In this document: one piece after another, positions 27,732 through 36,579 of the stretch
Layout: each line of letters opens with the position of its first letter
Numbering within the stretch: the first letter of the stretch is position 1
NCBI RefSeq assembly: GCF_000953635.1
Contig: NZ_LN614830.1
Coordinates: forward strand, 2,992,501-3,056,500
Source: Legionella micdadei
GTDB taxonomy: Bacteria; Pseudomonadota; Gammaproteobacteria; Legionellales; Legionellaceae
Length of the DNA stretch: 64,000 nt
Reading direction: 5' to 3'
Notes under the pieces: model-generated
What the model was told of the DNA's origin: nothing
What the model saw: the letters and a program-made list of their open reading frames with translations, nothing else
Database searches by the model: none
Translations under genes and position numbers: made by a program

Positions 27732-29315
27732 TTACATCATCATCGATGAAGATAGATTCTCCGCGTCAATCTCCTCAGCCCGGGCCAACCCTAAGTCAGA
27801 AAACAATCTGGGCCTAGCCGTTGTAAATTGTTCTTGCAGCAACCTAAAGAGCGTTTGTCGTTCATTTGGAGAATAATTTTTTGTTGCATCAATAAATGCT
27901 TCTTTATTAAAAGCCTTATCCTCACCAGAACCGCTCATGTAATATTCTTTAAAATAAGTAGGGTAAGTGCGCAACAAAATTTTAGCGTGGTCAAACAGCT
28001 TTTCCCTGAGACAATGCACAAGAATATCATCGCTATTTTCGTCGATAAAAGAGAATAGCTGATGCAAGTTAACCTCTTCTTGCTCTTTAATTACGTTCAT
28101 CACTGCTTGAAAGTCTTCTTTGTCTAAAGTAGAGATCGCCTTATGCAAAAAGGTCTTATCGGTACGATCATGCACACATAAATTTGCTTTGTTATTAATG
28201 AGTAACTTAATTATTTCCACATAAGCACGCTTATTATCAAGAGTAGCTGAGTAGCCAATTAATGCAAAAAACAGGGGACAATTGCCTGAGTGATGTTGTT
28301 GTTGATTAATATTGGCTCCCTTATCAATAAGCCACCGAACATTTTCAAATTGGCCTAAATAGCAAGCGAGCATCAACGGAGTGAATACATCTGCTTGCTC
28401 GAACCTAAGGATATTTCGACGATATTTTCTGAGATAAGGAAGATTTATTTCTTCGGGCTCATAGGGAATATCGATTGTGGATAAATTTTTATTTCCTAAA
28501 ATAGCCTTCCCTATATTCGTTGCAAGCAAGTTATTTGATCTTTTTATGTCCAGCTCTGGCATATCTATAGGTGGCCTAACTGTCTGATATGAATAAGCAG
28601 AATATAAGTCTTCGGTCGATCTCCAATTGTCACTGGGACTTAGAAAATAAAAATGCTTCGATGCGTTTTCATCATAAACATTATAGTCCACTAAAAATTG
28701 CTGCCCTGCCTTGATATCTGTCGTTGTTATTACTTTTACAACTTTTTGATACTGCAATCGACCTGCTACGAAGCATACATTAGCTTGAGTATCTGAGAAA
28801 TTAATATAGCGCGTGTAGTTCCCAGAAGTACTCGAATCAATTATCTTTTCTCCAATAGTCATCGCATAATTACCATTGGCTTCAGCGTTTTCTTTTAGAT
28901 ATGCCTCAAACTCATCCAATGAATATTCTTTCCCTGTATAAAGACCCACACAAGTTCCTTTAGGAATGTCACACCTAGCAAATAAACCATGTCCATCCAT
29001 ATTCGTTAATAACGAAACTTTCCGGACAGTAACCCAATCAGGCTTATCTAAAGGAGAAGGAATGTAAGAATCCAAAGGCATGTCTTCTAATCCTAGATCT
29101 TTTAGGGTTTGTTGTAAGAAAGGGGGGTCGGATTTGTCACTAACGCTTGCAATCAATTTCCTTTTCTTACGCGGTTCTTCTGAAAAAAATGAAATTGGGT
29201 CCTTTCTTTTTTTTGATGTTTGAGATTCAGAGGAGGTATACGCAATCGGAGTATGTATTACAAAACCTTCAAATTTTTTAGGAAAAGATCTTTTTCGTTT
29301 GGTGTGTCTTAGCAT
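27732..29315 (-). CDS. SET-domain and ankyrin-repeat protein, RomA/LegAS4-like candidate nucleomodulin
   Basis: The 527-aa protein has three basic clusters near its N-terminus (KRKRSFPKK, KKRK, RKKRK), which look like nuclear-localisation signals. A SET domain (about 97-215) follows, with GHGLFARCDIPKG (108-120), YTRYINFSDTQANV (167-180) and FLVDYNVYD (207-215). Ankyrin-like repeats come next (FTPLMLACYLGQFENVRWLI, PLFFALIG, TFLHKAIS) from about 308 to 400. This order and length match Legionella RomA/LegAS4, a Dot/Icm effector that methylates host histone H3 at K14. In SET families the third motif usually reads RxxNHS, and here it is RYINFS, so a histidine is replaced by Phe. Transfer and activity are inferred. 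Confidence 0.85.
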   Translation of the reverse strand: MLRHTKRKRSFPKKFEGFVIHTPIAYTSSESQTSKKRKDPISFFSEEPRKKRKLIASVSDKSDPPFLQQTLKDLGLEDMPLDSYIPSPLDKPDWVTVRKVSLLTNMDGHGLFARCDIPKGTCVGLYTGKEYSLDEFEAYLKENAEANGNYAMTIGEKIIDSSTSGNYTRYINFSDTQANVCFVAGRLQYQKVVKVITTTDIKAGQQFLVDYNVYDENASKHFYFLSPSDNWRSTEDLYSAYSYQTVRPPIDMPELDIKRSNNLLATNIGKAILGNKNLSTIDIPYEPEEINLPYLRKYRRNILRFEQADVFTPLMLACYLGQFENVRWLIDKGANINQQQHHSGNCPLFFALIGYSATLDNKRAYVEIIKLLINNKANLCVHDRTDKTFLHKAISTLDKEDFQAVMNVIKEQEEVNLHQLFSFIDENSDDILVHCLREKLFDHAKILLRTYPTYFKEYYMSGSGEDKAFNKEAFIDATKNYSPNERQTLFRLLQEQFTTARPRLFSDLGLARAEEIDAENLSSSMMM

Positions 29316-29685
29316 GATAAAATTCTTAGTTGGTGTTTTTAGGCTTCAGAGCACTCTAAGTGATTATATAAATGCTCATTAGCGTAATAAGGGAACAGAA
29401 TTTTATATTAATTTTATTTATGTTGCAAAATTTAAACTCTTTGTGGATTTAAAAGAATCATTTAAGGATTTAATTAAACATTTCACACTGGGAACAACCT
29501 TTTTCTTTTTTACAGTGTATTAAAGATGATTGTTAAATAGCACTGCAATTCACTGTTAGTCATTGTGAGATCAATATAATCCTCAAAAGATGCATCAGAA
29601 AAATAGCAGTGCCAGAAAGGATAAATTGACCATAGTTCAAACTTAACTTACCAGGCCAAGTTTGAACTATTAAGTCTTGAGGGTT
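29316..29685. other. Intergenic stretch between SET protein and MerR gene
   Basis: It contains the promoter side of the SET gene and the 3-prime side of the MerR gene, with an inverted repeat annotated separately. I see no open frame with coding character and no RNA gene. Confidence 0.4.
29632..29670. repeat. 13-bp perfect inverted repeat
   Basis: ATAGTTCAAACTT (29632-29644) pairs exactly with AAGTTTGAACTAT (29658-29670) around a 13-base spacer, 16 bases past the MerR-gene stop. On the minus strand the following bases are not T-rich, so terminator activity is uncertain. It could also be a factor-binding site. Confidence 0.55.
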
Positions 29686-30447
29686 TTAGTTTAATTTTTC
29701 TTTGGCATATATTTTCATCGCTTCCACTAAAAACTCAACCAAATCAGGATGATAATTCGTATAGAAGCTCTTAAAATCAGGGTGTTCAAGGTACATCTGC
29801 CCAAGACCAATATAACTTTCTTGAGTTGGCGTCCAAAATTTTTTCACCCATTGATAATGCCTTTGAATCAAATCTTGAACCTCTTTGGCTTCAGGTTTCG
29901 CTCCATTAAGGATAGCATTCACTAATCCTTGATTAATTTCCTCACCCTCCCGCTGATGATCTTCCCAATTGTTTTTTTTCCAGTGACGAACATTTTTCCA
30001 ACTTTCGTCAATTTGCTTTTGTGTTACTTTTCCCGTTTGCAGTAAGTAATTCTCATACTCCTGCTGCTTTTTCGGATCGAAGCCTTCATACATTTCAATG
30101 TCACTCATGATCAAATTTCCTCTAATATGTGAAATAGTTTTATCAATAGTTTTAGTCAGGATCTTGATTCGTTTAAGATCTTCCAAGAGGATAGATTTAT
30201 GCTCAGTCAATGCTTCAATCTTATCAAAGCCATCGCTATGAATTATCCTCTGTATATCATTTAGAGAAAATCCAAGCTCACGGAAAAATAGAATTTGCTG
30301 CAACATCAGAAGCTGCTCTTCCTCGTAGTAACGGTACTGGTTTTCTCCGTAATAAGCCGGCTTTAATAAACCAATCTCGTCATAAAAACGAAGAGTACGC
30401 GGACTCACACCTGAGATCTTAGCTAATTTTTTTACCGTGTAGGACAT
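29686..30447 (-). CDS. MerR-family regulator of TipAL type
   Basis: The 253-aa regulator has an N-terminal MerR winged HTH (KKLAKISGVSPRTLRFYDEI, about 6-25; GLLKP; YRYYEEEQLLMLQQI), a dimerisation helix (about 75-108) and a TipAS-like helical C-terminal domain (about 135-250). The latter binds thiopeptide antibiotics or other hydrophobic ligands in Streptomyces TipAL. MerR proteins twist promoters with overlong spacers. Its own promoter has a 19-bp spacer with a palindrome (annotated), so autoregulation is likely. It is divergent from a small membrane protein that may be a target. Confidence 0.9.
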   Translation of the reverse strand: MSYTVKKLAKISGVSPRTLRFYDEIGLLKPAYYGENQYRYYEEEQLLMLQQILFFRELGFSLNDIQRIIHSDGFDKIEALTEHKSILLEDLKRIKILTKTIDKTISHIRGNLIMSDIEMYEGFDPKKQQEYENYLLQTGKVTQKQIDESWKNVRHWKKNNWEDHQREGEEINQGLVNAILNGAKPEAKEVQDLIQRHYQWVKKFWTPTQESYIGLGQMYLEHPDFKSFYTNYHPDLVEFLVEAMKIYAKEKLN

Positions 30448-30475
30448 TTTATTTTCCTCTAAATTGACAAATCAC

Positions 30476-30506
30476 ACGATAAGGGATTACGTAACGGAAA
30501 AGTCAA
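30476..30506 (-). promoter_or_regulatory. MerR-type promoter with 19-bp spacer upstream of the TipAL-like gene
   Basis: On the minus strand, TTGACT (30506-30501) is followed by exactly 19 bases and then TATCGT (30481-30476), 28 bases before the regulator ATG. The spacer contains the palindrome TTACGTAA (30486-30493). A 19-bp spacer with a dyad between -35 and -10 is the hallmark of MerR-activated promoters. Confidence 0.6.
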
Positions 30507-30594
30507 GGCCAAAATTAAATTCCTTATTTTCTTTCTTTGCTTAATAGTGCTATTTTTCAGCAAGGAAACGGATTTTCTTAGAGGGATACTAAAT

Positions 30595-30966
30595 ATGCTA
30601 AGGATTGCGATAATTTTATTTAGCTTTGCTGCATGTTTGGGACTAACCATCGCAATACCTATTTTAAAAAATGAATACCCTCGAAAAATAATGGTTTTTT
30701 TGCATGGGATCGTGGCAATTTCAGCGATAATAGCCCTGTTCATTGCTATGATTTTAGAACATATGCATCCTTTATTAATCGTGAGTGTGGTTTTATTTAT
30801 CTTTACAGCCTCTTTTGGTATTTGCATCTTTAAAATTAACATAGTACAAAAAGATGATCTCTTTAAATTACTCGTTATTTTTCATTTGTTGCTTGCAATG
30901 GTTTCCTTCATAGTACTGATCACTTATCTAATAGCAGCGCACAAATTCGGAGCAACCGGCTACTGA
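30595..30966 (+). CDS. Small four-helix membrane protein
   Basis: This 123-aa protein is almost entirely hydrophobic, with about four transmembrane helices (about 1-20, 28-50, 55-75 and 88-112). I start it at ATG 30595, preceded by GAGGG at 8 bases. An upstream GTG at 30547 lacks a ribosome site. It is divergent from the TipAL-like regulator across an intergenic region that holds the MerR-type promoter, and may be regulated with it. I recognise no specific family. Confidence 0.6.
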   Translation: MLRIAIILFSFAACLGLTIAIPILKNEYPRKIMVFLHGIVAISAIIALFIAMILEHMHPLLIVSVVLFIFTASFGICIFKINIVQKDDLFKLLVIFHLLLAMVSFIVLITYLIAAHKFGATGY

Positions 30967-31097
30967 TTGGACACCACTTTCGAGCCTATCTCCTTACAGT
31001 AACTGTTAATCCTATTGCCAGCTCGAACTTTGCTAAAGACCTTCCCTTAAATGAGGGGATTCTTAAATTAAGATCAACCAAGCTTAGCCACTGTCGC

Positions 31098-31682
31098 TTA
31101 TTTCCATGCAATTATTTCGGGAGATTTCCGGCCTGACGATAATGAAGAGCTGCCCGGTATTCCCAAAATTATCGGCACGACAGCAACCATTTCGTCAGGA
31201 ATTCCTATTTCAGCTTTCCACTCCGGCAAATTCAAAGCGGGGACAGCAAAACCGATGACTCGCGATCCAAGACCATGGGCATAGGCACTGAGCATGAGGT
31301 TTTCAGCTGCAAGCCAACAATCTGCTGCGACAAATGAGTCTTGGAATTTGCTGCAGATAACTATTAATGTACTCGCATTGTAAAAGATATTGAATTCGGG
31401 TTGATCAACAACATTAAGAACATGTTTCTTCTTTTCTGACTGGGTTTTTAGAGATTCATCACGCAATATGTGTTTTGCACTCTCAGATATGCGATCTAAC
31501 ATGTCTTGATTCTGGATAATTGCAAAAGCGCAGGGCTCTTCATGAAGGGCGGAAGGGGCTTGTACTGCCGCATCAAGGAGTATACTAATGAGATCTTTAC
31601 TCACTTTTTTTGGCTGATAGTCTCGTACGGAACGACGATTATAGATAGCATCCATCAAGCTTATAGTATTGGGGACAACCAT
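31098..31682 (-). CDS. Nitroreductase family protein
   Basis: The 194-aa FMN-dependent oxidoreductase reduces nitro or quinone compounds with NAD(P)H. Family features are the FMN-binding start YNRRSVRDYQPKKV (about 13-26), the helix AAVQAPSALHEEPCAFAII (about 33-51) and the C-terminal VAVVPIILGIPGSS (about 166-179). It stands alone; no partner gene gives the substrate. Confidence 0.88.
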   Translation of the reverse strand: MVVPNTISLMDAIYNRRSVRDYQPKKVSKDLISILLDAAVQAPSALHEEPCAFAIIQNQDMLDRISESAKHILRDESLKTQSEKKKHVLNVVDQPEFNIFYNASTLIVICSKFQDSFVAADCWLAAENLMLSAYAHGLGSRVIGFAVPALNLPEWKAEIGIPDEMVAVVPIILGIPGSSSLSSGRKSPEIIAWK

Positions 31683-31982
31683 AACAATTCCTTATGTGAT
31701 TACTTTATAATTATTAGTGTAGTGAACTTTTTAACTATTTTTGAGGTTTCTTAGTAAGGCTGGGAGAGTGGCAAGCCCCAACTGCCTATACTGACATACA
31801 TTGAATTATAGACCTAACAGCTTAAACACAGAGCTTATCGGTCTGCTCCCACCATGGACAGGTGTATTTACTTGCATGATCTCTAATGTAAATATAATGT
31901 GTTCATTTTTTACAGTCTTCTTGCAACTATGCATTTTTTTGATAGGCTCTTAACATATAGATAAAAATAGAGAATTTACTTC
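31683..31982. other. Intergenic stretch between nitroreductase and binding-protein genes
   Basis: This divergent upstream region of about 300 bases is AT-rich with no coding frame of note. It must contain both promoters, but I see no clear operator. Confidence 0.35.
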
Positions 31983-32711
31983 ATGAAATTCATCTTAACC
32001 CTACTTATTTTTTGTTTGATATGTCCTAGCCTGCATGCTGAAAAACTCATAGTCGGTACATCACCCTTTAATCCCCCCATGGAAATTCAAGCGACTAAAA
32101 ATAATGTGTTCACTGGATTTGAAATTGATCTTGTGAATGAAATTTGCCGTCGAATCAATGCAACTTGTGCCTACCATCCCATGACGTTTGAAAAAATTAT
32201 GAAAGCCGTCGCATCAGGGAAAGTTGATTTAGGCATAGATGGTTTTTTTATTACCCGAGAACGGCTAGACCAATATTTGTTTAGCCAACCTTATTTGCAG
32301 ACTAAAGCCCAATTATTTGCAAGAACTGATTCCAATATTGATAGCACCAATATCAATACAGGCAAACGTATCGGAGTGGAAGCAGGTACTGTATTCAGAT
32401 CTCTCCTGTTGCAAATGTACAGTAATGTTAAAGTGATTAGCTACGATAACCAGCCGGATATGTTGAAAGACCTAGCCGATAACGACATCGATCTTATTAT
32501 GTTCGATTACATCGGAGCATCATACTGGGTTAACAACAGCCAAGGTATTTTTAAGCTGGTTGGTAAAGCGATACCATTCGGTATGGGTTATGGCATTATG
32601 GCTAACCTCAACCAAGGTCAACTTATCTCTCGAATCAATAATGCATTGATTGCCATGCAAAATGATGGGACTTATTTATCAATTTACTCCCGCTATTTCG
32701 GCACGGCGTAA
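31983..32711 (+). CDS. Periplasmic amino-acid-binding protein (ArtJ/HisJ-like)
   Basis: The 242-aa solute-binding protein of the type II fold follows a signal peptide (MKFILTLLIFCLICPSLHA, cleavage before EKLIV). Family motifs are GFEIDLVNEIC (about 44-54), the ligand loop VDLGIDGFFITRERLDQYLFS (about 80-100) and the C-terminal lobe with DGTYLSIYSRYF. Arginine or lysine is the usual ligand. No ABC permease or ATPase gene is adjacent, so it either works with a transporter encoded elsewhere or is an orphan. Confidence 0.88.
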   Translation: MKFILTLLIFCLICPSLHAEKLIVGTSPFNPPMEIQATKNNVFTGFEIDLVNEICRRINATCAYHPMTFEKIMKAVASGKVDLGIDGFFITRERLDQYLFSQPYLQTKAQLFARTDSNIDSTNINTGKRIGVEAGTVFRSLLLQMYSNVKVISYDNQPDMLKDLADNDIDLIMFDYIGASYWVNNSQGIFKLVGKAIPFGMGYGIMANLNQGQLISRINNALIAMQNDGTYLSIYSRYFGTA

Positions 32712-32780
32712 TTCCGGTTTCTTTACATAGTAATCTAGCCAAAGCTTGTGTGGATTGAAATCCTTGTTCACCATGGTAAT

Positions 32781-33650
32781 TCAACTAAACTGGAGAGGTG
32801 TTGATTCAAATTCATCATCCGCTTCATAAGCTACTTCAACGGTGTCAGAGCTCCTGTAAATCAAACCAGTACTTAAATCTATTTGCGAAACCGAACCAGG
32901 ATCCCCTTTTATCAAATTAATCTTTTTCCCTAAAGTCTCTTCTAACATGAATGCAATCAAAATTCCTGGAATTTCATCTTCAGGTATTTCATTTTCTGAA
33001 TCTGACGAATGAAGTTCTCCCTCAGCATATTCATTTTCAGTTAAATAATCAGGTTTAGGGCCGTAAATAATTGAAATTTGCGTCTCAATATCAAGTAAGT
33101 TCACCTGATATTTTTTAAGATAATCTGATAATTCCTTCAAATCATTTTGTAAAAACCTATCAATTTCTGAAACAGCAATTTGCAAATGGCTATCCACAAC
33201 GATTCTTTGCTTAGTATTGGCTATCACAAGACGTATACAGTACTCAAGAGATTGCTCTTCAAGAGCGATTCGGCCATTACAATTAGAAAATATGAAAATC
33301 CCCATTCCATCTTGTTTTAGATGGGGTATCTCACCCCGCAAAACAGTTTGGGTATTGAGTAACAAGACAGGGCCATCAGAACATGTATCAAATAGGCTGA
33401 TACTCCAATCAGGGTTATTTTGATTACGTGCAATCAATTCATAAAGTCCGACTGAGCAACCCTGCGTTCCGGTATGATCATCTTGAACTAAATTCGTCTT
33501 ATTCATCTGACAAACTAAGTTTTGCTCTAATCCATACTTCTTATCAGAGTTGGTAAAGAAGCCGAGCCGTTTTTGCTTAGCCGCTGTGGTTTGAATTTCT
33601 TTTTGCCCAGACCCCGTCATTGCGGAAGAATTTTCATATTTTCGTTTCAT
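32781..33650 (-). CDS. Uncharacterised 289-aa protein, acidic C-terminal region, candidate effector
   Basis: I recognise no domain. The protein begins MKRKYENSS, a basic N-terminus, and carries a second basic stretch (KQKRLGFF). The C-terminal third is strongly acidic (EGELHSSDSENEIPEDEIPG about 216-235, and EVAYEADDEFES near the end). An acidic patch followed by a short hydrophobic end (TPLQFS) is the E-block pattern reported for Dot/Icm substrates. There is no signal peptide or membrane helix. It lies in a run of minus-strand genes of similar style. Confidence 0.6.
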   Translation of the reverse strand: MKRKYENSSAMTGSGQKEIQTTAAKQKRLGFFTNSDKKYGLEQNLVCQMNKTNLVQDDHTGTQGCSVGLYELIARNQNNPDWSISLFDTCSDGPVLLLNTQTVLRGEIPHLKQDGMGIFIFSNCNGRIALEEQSLEYCIRLVIANTKQRIVVDSHLQIAVSEIDRFLQNDLKELSDYLKKYQVNLLDIETQISIIYGPKPDYLTENEYAEGELHSSDSENEIPEDEIPGILIAFMLEETLGKKINLIKGDPGSVSQIDLSTGLIYRSSDTVEVAYEADDEFESTPLQFS

Positions 33651-33893
33651 TTAAAATTAAAAATGGGTAAATTTGACAATAATATTAACACTAAATATAT
33701 TTAACTGACATTTATTCTAATTATCCATCCATTTTTCCCTCAATGGACATTAAAAATCCTGAGCAACATGGGTTTCCAAACAGGATAAACACTAATAACA
33801 AATAAGCGCTATCCTTGATTGCTGCGTCCCTTGTCACCTCTAATGACTTTAGTTTTACCAAAGCAACCCCAGCCAATAAGCCTTTATTTTTTA

Positions 33894-35027
33894 CTACAAC
33901 GTCGGTGCTAAAGATTGTGTGTAATCAGCATCCGATTTTTTCTCCTCGTTGATTATGCTTTCGACTTGCTCATTCACATACTCTAAGCAACGATTAAATT
34001 TCTTATGCGGATAGGTTCTACAGATATACTCTAAAGCCTGATTGCTTCGGATGGGTGGTTGATATGTGGCTGAAACGGTTTCCCCATGAAACATACCATC
34101 ATAATCGTCAGGTAAGTCAGATAGAAATTTATCTCTTTTTATCACTTTAGTGTAATTGATTTGTTCTATTAGGTCGTGATGAATAAACGAAGAAAGGTAG
34201 CTGCTGCTTTTTACACGAATGCCAGAATGTCCCTCTTTAATAATATCAAGTAAAATTTTTTGCTTACTAACCCGTTTAATAAGGTGATCCTGGCCATCAG
34301 CAAGGTAAGATTGATCAACAACCAAAAACCCATCTCGAATTATCCCCTCGCACAAAAAATAATCCTTTAATTCCACTGCCCCTCCAATTATTGTCCATGC
34401 ATCAACTGCTAATAATTTATGCAAAGGAAGATCACGCAAACGGATATTTTTTCTACCTATAGAACCTACTACTACAAAGGTATGGGGAATGGTTTCCCCA
34501 GCCACATTCAAACCACAAATATTTATAACTGTGCCCACGGGTAATATTGCTCGTAGCAAAGTTGCTAGTACAAACGCATGTTGATCGCATGAACCAGTTA
34601 AACTGAGAACTGCAGCAGCAGCATTTCTTTCAACATAACTGCGATGCTTTCTCGATTCAGTTTTAGGCGTGTAAAAAAAGAATGTCTGAGGAGTCCCGCT
34701 TTTGAACGTTTTAAACCAATTGGCCTTATTTTTTATTTTAGGGGGTTCTTCGTCCTCACCACGATCAACCTGGCTTAAATAGAGCCAGTTGCCTCGATAC
34801 ATTCCGGCCATCATAGATAGGCCTTGGCTTTCCTTAACATCACTCCAATTATTCTCAGCACCTAGGCCAAGCAACATTTTTGTTATCTGTGCTGCTGCAT
34901 CACATAATTCAACTATGTTAAAAGAATCGAGTGCTCTTCTTTTCTTTGCTCTCTCCGGAGAAGATCCCCTTTCGTTAGCATGTGCCCGTTTTAGCTCAGC
35001 TCGAACTGTATCTTCAGAAGTCGCCAT
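33894..35027 (-). CDS. Cys-His-Asp protease/transglutaminase-fold candidate effector, copy 1
   Basis: This 377-aa protein is a close paralogue of the next gene. It carries a papain/transglutaminase-like triad in the right order and spacing: Cys147 in LTGSCDQHAFVLATLLRA, His182 in PHTFVVVGS and Asp209 in LLAVDAW. An N-terminal basic cluster (RAKKRR, 26-31) looks like a nuclear signal. The acidic stretch EEKKSDADYTQSLAPTL at the C-terminus fits a Dot/Icm signal. The reaction (cleavage, deamidation or crosslinking) cannot be told. Neither paralogue matches a family I can name. Confidence 0.72.
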   Translation of the reverse strand: MATSEDTVRAELKRAHANERGSSPERAKKRRALDSFNIVELCDAAAQITKMLLGLGAENNWSDVKESQGLSMMAGMYRGNWLYLSQVDRGEDEEPPKIKNKANWFKTFKSGTPQTFFFYTPKTESRKHRSYVERNAAAAVLSLTGSCDQHAFVLATLLRAILPVGTVINICGLNVAGETIPHTFVVVGSIGRKNIRLRDLPLHKLLAVDAWTIIGGAVELKDYFLCEGIIRDGFLVVDQSYLADGQDHLIKRVSKQKILLDIIKEGHSGIRVKSSSYLSSFIHHDLIEQINYTKVIKRDKFLSDLPDDYDGMFHGETVSATYQPPIRSNQALEYICRTYPHKKFNRCLEYVNEQVESIINEEKKSDADYTQSLAPTL

Positions 35028-35191
35028 TCATTAATCCATTTGTAAAATGTGGTGTAGTATAGAATATTTTATTAACAAAAGAGTAATTTTATATTTACAG
35101 TGTAAAATTATTCGTCTTTTAAATTCTCACTACAGACTGCTGGGTAAGAGATCAAGTGCTTTTATTTAGGTTTAGAAACAAGGAGATTTCA

Positions 35192-36331
35192 CTAAGCAAA
35201 AGAATTTAGACGGTGCGAAAAATCGCCATCAGCATTTTTATCCTCGGCAATGATTTTTCCTACCTGTTCTTCTACATACTCTAAGCATCGAATAAATTGT
35301 TCATGAGGGTAGTTTTTACAGATGTATGCATGAGCCTCTATATTTTTAGCTGATTGCACATATTTTTCTGAAATAGTTGGCGCGCAAAACATGCCTTCAT
35401 AATCAGAGGGGAACTCGGATAAGTACTTATCCCGCTTAATCAATTGAGTATAATTAGCCTCATCTTCGAGCGAATTGATAGTGGCGCCAGTTAAATAACG
35501 GCTAGGTTCTACCACAACATCAGGATCGCCTGCCTTGATAATATCCAATAGTATTTTTTGCTTACTAACGCGTTTGATAAGATGATCTTTACCATCTGCA
35601 ATATAAGATTTATCCACAACTAAAACGCCATGCCTAACCGCTCCATCGCAAACAAAAAAATCTTTCAGCAATATAGCTCCCCCTACTGTTGGCCAAGCGT
35701 CTACTGCTAATAATGAATCTAAAGGAAGATCGGTTAAAGGTACCCTTGAATTTTGCCTCAAACTACCAATTACGACAAAAGTATGAGGGAAATTTTTTTC
35801 TCCCATTCTTAACCCGCAAATATTTATTTGAGTCCCTTTGGGCAATATCGCGCGTAATAAAGTCGCTAATACAAAGGCATGTTGATCGCATGAACCAGTT
35901 AAACTGAGTACTGCAGCAGCAGCATTTCTTTCAATGTAGTTTTTATGCGTTCTAAATTCGGTTTTAGAAGGGTAATAAAAGAATGTTTGTTGAATTCCTG
36001 ATCGAAAAGCATTCAACCAATTTGTCTTTCTTTCTTTTGGGCAATCAGCAAAATCGCCATGATCCGTACGGCTCAAATATAACCAATTTTCTCTATATCT
36101 CCCTGCTTCTTTAGAACGGCCCCGGCTTTCTTGCACATCATCCCAATTATTTTCAGCGCCAAGAGCAAGTAACATTTTTGTGATACGAGCGGTAGCATCA
36201 CACAAATCAAATAAACTTAAAGGTGTTGTTCTTGCTTTTTTTTTCGGTTGAGGAGTTTGATAAATTTGCACTTCATGGCGGTGTTTACGGCGATTTAACA
36301 CTACTTTTAATTCATCTTCTGAGATTGACAT
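35192..36331 (-). CDS. Cys-His-Asp protease/transglutaminase-fold candidate effector, copy 2
   Basis: The paralogue of the previous gene is 379 aa when started at ATG 36331 (MSISEDELK), which aligns with the copy 1 N-terminus. An in-frame ATG 20 codons upstream would add a hydrophobic leader absent from copy 1. The triad is conserved: Cys148 in LTGSCDQHAF, His183 in PHTFVVIGS and Asp211 in LLAVDAW. The region QKILLDIIK is almost identical in both. A basic PKKKAR (29-34) is nuclear-signal-like, and the tail KNADGDFSHRLNSFA is acidic. Divergence is highest in the linkers, so the duplication is old but under selection. Confidence 0.72.
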   Translation of the reverse strand: MSISEDELKVVLNRRKHRHEVQIYQTPQPKKKARTTPLSLFDLCDATARITKMLLALGAENNWDDVQESRGRSKEAGRYRENWLYLSRTDHGDFADCPKERKTNWLNAFRSGIQQTFFYYPSKTEFRTHKNYIERNAAAAVLSLTGSCDQHAFVLATLLRAILPKGTQINICGLRMGEKNFPHTFVVIGSLRQNSRVPLTDLPLDSLLAVDAWPTVGGAILLKDFFVCDGAVRHGVLVVDKSYIADGKDHLIKRVSKQKILLDIIKAGDPDVVVEPSRYLTGATINSLEDEANYTQLIKRDKYLSEFPSDYEGMFCAPTISEKYVQSAKNIEAHAYICKNYPHEQFIRCLEYVEEQVGKIIAEDKNADGDFSHRLNSFA

Positions 36332-36579
36332 ATTACAGTGGGGAAAGAACAATTCAAGCACCAATTGTATACAAAAACAAACAAGAGTCAATGCTTATTA
36401 CATATAGAATTATATTTGAACACTTTCTCCAAGGGATTCCTTATTGGACAACAGGACCCATAGCCCCTTTAAGAACCTATAATACCTTGTGTGACGGCAG
36501 TTTTTAAAAAAGCAGTCGATCAATCATTGGAACTTGAATACTATAGCTTAAGGGATTTAACGATTAAGGAAATATCACG

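Noticed and set aside
29632-29670. Inverted repeat read as an IS terminal repeat
   Set aside because: No transposase gene or second copy nearby.
36223-36507. 94-codon frame between the paralogue and the methyltransferase
   Set aside because: Antisense to the paralogue start; no coding signal.
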